Source of the DNA: Eopsaltria australis
Lineage: Eukaryota > Chordata > Aves > Passeriformes > Petroicidae
Direction of reading: 5' to 3'
NCBI GenBank assembly: GCA_034509425.1
Contig: JAVTVJ010011652.1
Coordinates: 1,379,001 to 1,443,000 of the forward strand
Length of the DNA: 64,000 bases
The notes under the pieces were generated by a model. It ran no database searches, was not told where the DNA came from, and was given only the letters and a program-made list of their open reading frames with translations. Positions within the stretch are counted from its first letter, which is position 1. Each line of letters starts with the position of its first letter. Positions 52,001-61,000 of this stretch are shown here, one piece after another. The position numbers and the translations under genes are program-made.

Positions 52001-55000
52001 GCAAGAAGTGCCTCTGTGACACTGTAGGTGTCAGATCTTTGCAGGATCAACCACCACCTAAACATTGTGTTGATTGGATTTAGAAAAAAAAGGTCAATAT
52101 CCAGTTTTTATCTAGGCTCTTCTATCCAGAGTGTATGTTTTTGAGAAAAGGGGAGCACCCAGCAGCTCTTCCTCCTGCCTTTGGCAAACTCAGCCTCTTT
52201 ACTGTGGTCACTAAGAGGAATCTCTGAAAATCCTGTTTATTTTGGGGCTGTTGAATAATTTTAAGAATCTGTCTTTGAAGAGATAAGTGGACAGAGCTAA
52301 CTGGGCTGTCTGACCTCACTCTATTCTGTTTACTCACGATATTTCCTGTACTGCAGCACTCTTCATCACTCTGAAGTCGAAGGGCAAAGAATCAGGGTAT
52401 GTGATGGTGTAGTGATTTTCAAACACTTTTTGTAACGCCTTCTCCAGGCTGAAGATCCACAAAACTGCATGCACTGTGCTTTTCCTGCAGCCTTGTGGTA
52501 CCCACTTGCCCCACTCCCTGCCTGCCCTGCTTCCCCTTGAGTGCCCCTTTGGGATAATGCTGGGAGCCTTTTCCCATGTTGCTCATCCTCTTTCCTGGCA
52601 CGCTCTGCCTCCGTAATTAGATCTCAGTCGTTTATTTGTGACATCCCAGTCTGATGCCACAGGACTGGAGAAAGTGCTAGCTAGTGAAAAAGGAGGAGGA
52701 TTAGAGGAGCTCACTTACCAAGGCTCTAAGTGGATGGTGTTATCATGAATCCCTTAACACAATGAACTGATTAGTTTAAACAGTGGAAGTTTCACAAGGC
52801 ACTTCATTTCCAGCTGCTGTTTTGTCCTGCCTTGATTCAGCCTCACAGTTCTTTCTTCATGCAGTCTGCACAGTGCTTAACTTGCAGTCATGCCTTTGCT
52901 ATTGTTGCTAATTGTAAGAAGTATCTTGGAAAATAGAAAAATGTTGATGTTAATTCTCAGCTTCTCTTGTTTTGGCTGAATGATATTGTCCTGCAGAGCT
53001 TCATTTCCTAATGAACCACATCGTCTTTACAGAGCTGTTTCACGGGATCCAACTTTTAAATTTTATCTCTGGTGCCTACAAGCGGGGCTTTGGTGGTAAA
53101 ACAGGTTTGAAAGGTTTTTCCTACCACCCAGAAGAATGGATCCTTGCACTCATCTGGTCTGCAGCTTTGCTTCAGAAGTGATTATGCAGTTGGTGGAGGT
53201 GACAGACTGGGGACCCAAGGCTGTGGTGGAGCTGTGATGCAGCTGCTCCTGCAGCTTCTGCATGTGGTCCATGCCACGGGCACAAATGGAACCTTGCTGC
53301 CTGGGGAAGAGCAGCATTTGGCTGACACTGACCTGGAGTTCTGGGGTTGTGGAGGGAATTCCCACCTTGTTGTGAGTTCCTGTGCAACCTTAAGGAAAGC
53401 CTTTTAGTGTCTGTGCCTTGTTTTTCCAGCTGTGTAATGAGGGTGGCTCTTTTGCACATGTTTATCTGTTTATTTCATTTTTGCTATATTTTTGTATCTG
53501 GAAATGCCTTATCAATGGTGAACGCAGTGCCTACAGCCCTGTAGCAGTACTGAATTAGGTCTTAGATGACTGCAAAATATATCAACACAGTAAAGTAGAA
53601 TTCATCCAGTCAGTTCTATCAGCTCTTTTAATCAATTTTATAACTCAAAAGAACAGGTGCATTCCATATAAGGGATGTTCCTTGTGTTACAAAACAGTGG
53701 TCAGGTTTTTTTTTTCCCATCCCTTTAAAAATATATCTGATGTATCTTTCTGAAGAACCAGAAAAAAGGAACTTTGACTGTTGCTTTCAGTAGTTTGCAA
53801 GGATAGGAATAGGAAACAGGTACCTTGTCAATGATGGTGTGTTTCCTAACATTGTGCTTTTTTTGAGGTCACTGAGGTGTCATAAATAAAGCCAGACAGA
53901 ACATCAGTGTTCTGCCTGTCTGTGGAGAACTGCAGCTAAATGCTGATGCTTCTAATTACAGCAGCATTCAGAGATGGGACATTTTCATCTAGGCCTACAT
54001 TAAAAAGACTGACTACATGGAATATTCTAATGCTGTCCTTAACATCATATACATTGCAATATTAAAAAAAAATAAAAGTGTATTGCTGCTTTTTTTTTAA
54101 TGTGTGTTGTGGTATGTGAGGCTGGGTTTTAAAAACAGCATCTTTTATTCTGTAGTAATGGTGATTCTGCACGTGGAGTGAGTGCAAACAGTTCTCTGGA
54201 AGTGCACAGACTGCTCCACTGAGCTGCAGTCCAAACCTCAATATTTGCTAGTGGTGAATTACTCTAACACTTGGCAGCTGATGCTGTTCAGGGAATCAGG
54301 AATGTGTTGTGGTCAGCTGTGGCTCTCTCCTGGTGCCACCTCTCTGGCTATGAAAACAGAACTGGTGGCCAGGGTGAGAATTCACCTGCGTCTGGATGGT
54401 GAAGGTATTTATGCTCCAGTACATGGGACTTTGAAGCACTTTGAAGTTTGCTGTTGATGATGCTTCTTGGTAAATGAACAGCAATGCACTGGCACCAGCA
54501 CACAGACCTGTGCTACTGGAGGGAGTGAGGTCTGGGAGTTCTCTTGTCAAAAAGTGAAATCCTAGTCCTCAGGCATTTGAACAAAGTCGAATTTTAGAGC
54601 AGTTCATTTCACAGTTTTCCTTGCTTCTTCCAGGTATATAAATGCAGCAATATGTTGGAAATTAATTTCTCAGAATTTTTTTGTTTTCAATGAACTTTTG
54701 TAATCCCATGATGAGTTTTCCACTTCTGTGTTCTTGGGGAAACTGCTGTCTGCTTCCTTCATGTTTCATAAGTGATGACTGCTAGTGAGTGTTATGGGAG
54801 AAAGAAAATCTCCTTAGCAGGCTGGAGTCAAGGCACTGCTCTGTTCTGAAGTCTGCTATAAGCTGCCCTGGGCAAAAGCAAATTCATGTGTCTGTCCCAG
54901 TGCCAGAATGATCTATAGAATGTTGAATATTGAGACATTGTTTAGAACTGTCCTGCTCAGGCCTGTTCACTTTTGAATCCCTGGTCTTTATTACAGCAGT

Positions 55001-58000
55001 ACTTGGGCAGCAGTGGGCGAGAACACGGAGTGAGGCAGACAGAAAGCAGAAAGTGTGAAATACAGCAAATTCCCAAATGCCTGCAATTAATAATTTTAAC
55101 AAATGCATCACTGTTTCTTCATGTTGACTGCCTGCTGTTTCCCCTCCTCTTTCTCTGCATGCTCAATATTTTTCTCCCATCTGTCCCTTGGCCGTAATGA
55201 TGGGACAGATGTACTGCCTCAGTCTTCATCTTGGAGCCTGTATTAAAACAACCTCATTGCTCCATTCCTCCCCAGCAGTATTTATGTGCTCATGTTTCTC
55301 TAGCATCTCCCCTTCCCCCATTTTCTCTGTGCTGTGTATAGATATATATGTAAGTTAATGTGCTGTCTCATGGCCTAAGTAGAAATACTGTACATGCTAG
55401 GTATGAGATACTGATTGCTACGTATACATATATATATATTTATATATAAATATGTATGTGTGTATATGTGTACATATATATGTGTGTCTACATATAAAAA
55501 TATGCATTGTATATGTATATGTGGTGGATGCCTTGTACCTTTCACTGTACAAGAGTCTCTGTATAGTCTTTTTATGATGTGAAACAACACATTCTTCTTT
55601 GTAACTGGCCCTTCAAACTCTGTAAGAAAAGCTTTTAAACAAAAAACCTCAGCATTTTCTTCATGAGGTTCTGTTAGGATCAGCTGTGCTTTGAACTGTT
55701 AAAAACTGTCGTTTCTGTTGGATGTTTTCCTCAGGAGATCTTTTGGGTATGTTAAAATCATAGCTAGGGAGCAAAAGGAGCAGGAATAGCATCTGCTGTG
55801 CACGGAGGGTCTGAGGACACAGCTCCGAGTGCATCCGCTGCAGGGCACTGCCTTCCTCTCCTGACTGCAGTGTGAAAAGTTCATGCTGCAGGCTGCTGCT
55901 GGAGGAGGGGAGGAAGCAAATGTTATTGTTAATGGTTTACTGTTTGCTTTTAGCAGAACCAGCCTTGGGAGTTTGTACTAGAATCCCCCCTAGAGCAGAT
56001 GATTTGGCAATTAATACAGTCTTCCCCCCACCACCACCTCCAGTTAGGAAATACCAGTGCATGCCATGTGTGTGCAACTCAGTTCTTGTCACTTCTGCAA
56101 ATGCTTTACGTTGTAGCCTTTGGATTTTAATGTCCATAGCAACAAACCATTTTTCCCTAAAATACAATTTCGTCTTTAGTGCATAGGTTAGACTGAGACT
56201 AAGAATTGTCTGTGCTGCTGACACATGCCCAGTGCAAGGAGCAGAATGAGTGCTCCTGAGTTCATCCACATTGCTAGATATTGAAAAAAACCCACTTGAT
56301 GCTGGGATTCAGAGCTCTCACACAACATGATAATGGATTTAATGCAAGTGAAAAGTGCAGCAGGGTAGTCAGGAGCTATTTGTTTCCCAAGCCCTTATTG
56401 GATAGAGCAGGAAGTGCTGCCCTTAGAATTGCAGCAAGATCCAGATCAGGCTTTTAGCAAAACTCTCTGAAGGCAGAGACAGTTTGTGTGCAGAGACCAT
56501 GCATTTTTGGAATTCTTAAGCAGATCAGACAAATGTCTGTCAGGGACCCGGGTATTGATTCATATCTGGAATGTTGCTTTTTCCAATGCAACAAACCAAA
56601 GCTTCCTGTATGGAAAAGCTCAGCTGGAGATAAGTGATGTTGAAGTGAGCTGGCCTGAAACCAGCCCTGCCTGTGCCTACTACACCCAGAGGGGTCACAG
56701 GAGGGGTTGGGTTATTCCTAAGGCACATCTTCATCCCCAGTACAGCTCCAGGACTTTATCCAAGCCTGTACCTGCCAGCATGCTCACATACAATGCTGTG
56801 ATGGCAGGAGAGTCTGTGCTTAATTGATGCTCTTTTTTAATACATTTTAGGGTTACTCTGGCAGCTGTAAATCTGTATTTTCCGAAGTTTGGAAGTTTGG
56901 TTGCAAACATTCTTTTTGATATAGTATTTTTTTCAATGTGTTTTGCCACAGAACTGGCAAGGTTTAATATTCTGTAGTGTTTGCACAATATTTTCCTTCC
57001 CACACAGTTCTAATTTCAGATCATGCTGTTTAGTCCAGTGGATGTAATTGAAACAGAAAGATTTGCCCAACAGCAATAAAGGATGTAAAGTGGCCACAAT
57101 CCCAGTCATGGTGTGCTTTCATAATAATGAGCAACCGTGCTTAGTTTAACTCTTAACTCTTTCTTATTTTAGAACTTATTTGTTGTTGTTTTGCCTTTTT
57201 TTTTATTACCAACAGTGAGGAAGATGCTTTCTGTAAGAATCTGTATATCTTACTTATTAGGATGGAGAGGGTAAAATGAGTCAGTAAATATGAAGGGCAG
57301 TTTTGTGTCTCCAAGTCTTACCCTGGTATTAGTTTTTAAACCAACTTGGAGTTTCCAGCTGCAGGTGCCAATTAGCCAGCAATTCCCACAGCCCACAGTG
57401 TAGCTGTATGAAAGAAGCCAATTTCCAGTCCAGGTCTGCAGACTTTCCATGTGAGTCTGCCTTTTTGGAGATGCTCTGGAGACACCACAGTGTATCTGTG
57501 TGTGAGTTGAGGGCTGGAAGACTGACTGTGGAAGCAGAAAAATGTTAGTTTTGTTTTATTTGTTTGCTAGCAAGCTTTAGTGCTCAGGCACTTAATTGAA
57601 AAGTAATAGCAAGTAACCCAAAAGTTGGCAGAAAGAGTTGAAATATGTCTATTTTAACAGAATATCATTCAGTAGGCAGAAGTACTGGGGAAAAGAAATT
57701 AAAACACAGTTTTGTGAACTGTTCTTTGAATATTTTTCTTTAAGCCTGATTCTGAGTGATGTAGTTACATAAGAACTTGTGGCTTTTTGAAAAGATCTGT
57801 GTCTGAAGGCTGAAAATCAGGAAAGAAAATAAAAAGAATGGCAAATGCTGATTTTATAATGTGGTATTATTTTTAGGCTTATTCTCATTGCATTTTAGGG
57901 AGCCTACCCTGTTGTATTTTGTCTCCTTGAATATACTGAGCATTTTGAAGATGTTAAAAAAGACAATGTTCTTTAAAGCAATGGATTTTGAAATAGAAAA

Positions 58001-61000
58001 TGTTGGTTGCAAGACAGAAGATGCATTACTGGCAGAGTGTATTGTATATTCCTATACAGTTAAACAGTGCAGGAACCTCATTTTGGCAAGGACTGTGAAT
58101 ATCTGGGACATAAAGAAAGACATACTTAAAATGGACATAAAGAAAGACTCACTTAAAATATTGTTGTGGCAAGGAGAGGCCAAAGGAGGCTGAAAGGGGG
58201 CTGGGGCCCCTCTCAGCTGGGATATTCACAGGTAAATTAGGAGTTCAGGTTTTGGGCCAATTATTACAGGTTTCAAAGTGATTCTCTCCGTTTCTCCACC
58301 TGTCATGTACACGAGTGCTCGGTTAGACACTTAGCATGGTAAGTGCATGCAAACCTCCCTGTTGGAGCCTGTGGAGTTGTGCTGTACAGTGTGGGCAGGA
58401 CAATTCCCAGCTGCAGACCTGGAGCAGCTCCTTGGTGGGGTGAGCTCTGAGGGGTGACCCAGAGGAGCCCCCGGGCTGGGGAGAGCCTGGTGCTGAGGGG
58501 CTGTGCTGGGCTGAGGGGTTCCCCAGCCCAATGTCTGATCCCTTCTCTCTCGCAGGCAGGAATGGCATCTCCCGAGAATCCCGAGCAGCTGATCATTGCC
58601 CTGGAGCCCGAGGCTGCCTCCATCTACTGCCGAAAGCTGCGCCTGCACCAGATGATAGACCTGAGCAGCAGGGCACCTGTCAATGGCTACAGCCCCAGTG
58701 ACACTATTGGAACTGGATTTACACAGGGTACTTCTCTTCATTCGCCTTTTAGACCCTCGTGCCTAAGTTTGCTCTGTCCCTGAGGAATGGTTTCTGATCA
58801 TTTCTTGCTGTCGCTGTTCTCTTGAAATGTTTCAGGCAGGCATTAGTTTGCTTTTATAAACTGTTCTGCTGCTCACCATAGTTAGACTTGTTTAGATGTT
58901 GACTCAGCAAACATCACAGAATGATTTGGGTTGGAAAGAAACTCAAAAATTATCTAGTTCAAACCCCCTACTACACTTTCCACTATCCCAGGTTGCTCCA
59001 AGACCTGTCTCACCTGGTCCTGAACACTTCCAGGGATGGGGCAGCCACAGCTTCTTTGGGCAACCTGTGCCAGGGCCTCACCACCCTCACAGGGATGAAT
59101 TTCTTCCTGATATACACTTGAATTTTAGCATGCAGGTAGCTTCCTTGTCTTGCCTTCATTTGGATGTTGTGGGATTCTGTTAGTATTTTCACATCAGTAT
59201 TTTCCTTCCTTAATTTAAGTTAGTACTTCATGTTGGATCTTTTTTTTTTCATTTAATTTGTTGGAAGCAATTACATGTTTGATTATCTTCATTGTTGAGG
59301 CAGCACTAAAAAACAGGATCTGCAATGAAACTATTAGTCTGAGGTGTTCCAAAGTACTGGCAGATGCTTTTTGATGTCATCTTTATGAAATATTGTTAAT
59401 GACTTTCAACACTCAGTGGAACACATGGCATTGGAATGTAGCAATGAATTTATCTGCTTGTTGAAGAGCAGCTGGATAATGCACTGCTGATTTATTGACC
59501 TGAGATCTGTTGCTGCTGTCAGTGTTTGAAGGGGAGGGACAGGGATTGGACCACTGTAAGTCCTTCATCACCAGAGGTTTTTGAGCTTGACAGCCCACTG
59601 AAACTGGGGGGAAATAGAGAAAACAAAAAAGGAAAATGGCCTGCAGCAGTAAGATTTGATTGCTGCATAATGTGCATATTTCCCTGTATCTCTGTGAATT
59701 GTAACAGTTGCCCTGATACTGATGGTAGCGTGACAATCTTATCCTAGAAGGAATTTTTCAGAAGAATCTATATTTTATCACATTTGCTGGATCAAAACAG
59801 TAGAGGCAAGTGGGAGGTTAAGCTAGTGGAGCTAGTCCTGCACTTACCAGAGCATATTTTTTATAGCTAGGCAGAGTGACTACATCATTCTCTCAAATCC
59901 ATGGCTCCCCTAGCCAGCACTTGTCAGATGTGTTCAGTGTTTGGAGGCCCATGCAGAGTACAGGACACAATCTGCTTTCAGGATTCAGTCCCTTCAGGGC
60001 CCCTTGGCTTCCGTCCCCCTCATTCGTGCCCTGAACTGTTCCAGTTCCATGTGACTTTACATGAACTCACTTTCAGACAACACAGGGATTTGTTTCTGGG
60101 AAAAATAATAAAGGAGTTTATCTGGTCAAGGTTTTGAAGCTGGGCAGAATCTGACAGATCATGGATTTCTGCTAATGGGCTTTTTCTTGGGTGGGGGTAC
60201 CACTCTCATTCTTGACTTTGTATGGTAAAAAGCTATTGGGGATGAGAAAGGTTTCATGTCAAAATTAATGAAAACAAAGTTTGGAGTGAATTAATTTGGG
60301 GTTGGAATTAAAATTTCATAAAGGCATGGCAAGCACCCAAGACAAGCTGAGAACAGATTAAGGAGAAAAACCCTTTAAATATAAACAGAGAGAAACTCCA
60401 AGGACCATATTATTGCTGTGAAGTCAAAACAAAAATTGTAGTGTTCATAGTAGCAAGGATAAGCTTGCTTCAGTTGTAGTTAAAGACTGGCTCTTGTGTT
60501 CACTTCTAGCCCACAGGAGGGAATGAAAGGATTGCCATTGATTTCTGTGGGCTTGACAGGTCCTGGCATGGACCTGGTGCTTGTTCTGACATGGGATGCT
60601 CCATCTGAGCTGTCCCTGTGCTGCCAAGTCAGGGCACTGAGGCTGGGGCAGCTTCTCTGCATCCTGGGGTCTTTTTGGGGAGGGTGCAGGAGCAAGTGGA
60701 GCTGATGCTCTGTTTTCTGATGACAGGCACTATAGGAATAGGAAACAAAGTGCATTCTGTGATTTGTGTGCTGGTATTTTCAGGAAGATTTTTCACTCAT
60801 GACAGGCTGCCTCTCTTGTAGTGTTTTATGAAGTGCCTTTGAAGGTGAGGGAGGATAATACAAGGAATGTAAGTTTTTTTGATTGTTCAGTTGTAGAGAT
60901 TGGTTTAGAAGCATAAAGAGCAGAGGCTCTCACTACTCTACTTTCTCTTGACAGACTGTTCTGCATCTTTTAAATATCTAAGTAGCAGTTCGATCCTGCA

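Larger units (their letters stand above)
43472..58555 (+). other. HSPA12A: HSPA12A intron 6
   Basis: About 15.1 kb, the largest intron in the window. It holds a TG-rich short repeat at 44588-44623, an old CR1 copy at 50585-50945, a TA/TG microsatellite at 55420-55530 and a 27-bp tandem duplication at 58107-58160. Open frames such as 53144-53407 and 56486-56827 have no recognisable product and no exon-like borders. The intron ends with CCTTCTCTCTCGCAG. Confidence 0.8.

Noticed and set aside
53144..53407. Overlapping open frames on both strands in intron 6, considered as a processed pseudogene
   Set aside because: No known protein recognised, no poly-A tail or target-site duplication seen.
54061..54101. 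A-run and T-run that could pair as a hairpin
   Set aside because: The stem is only A/T homopolymer with a loop of about 20 bases; this is simple-sequence chance rather than an RNA gene.
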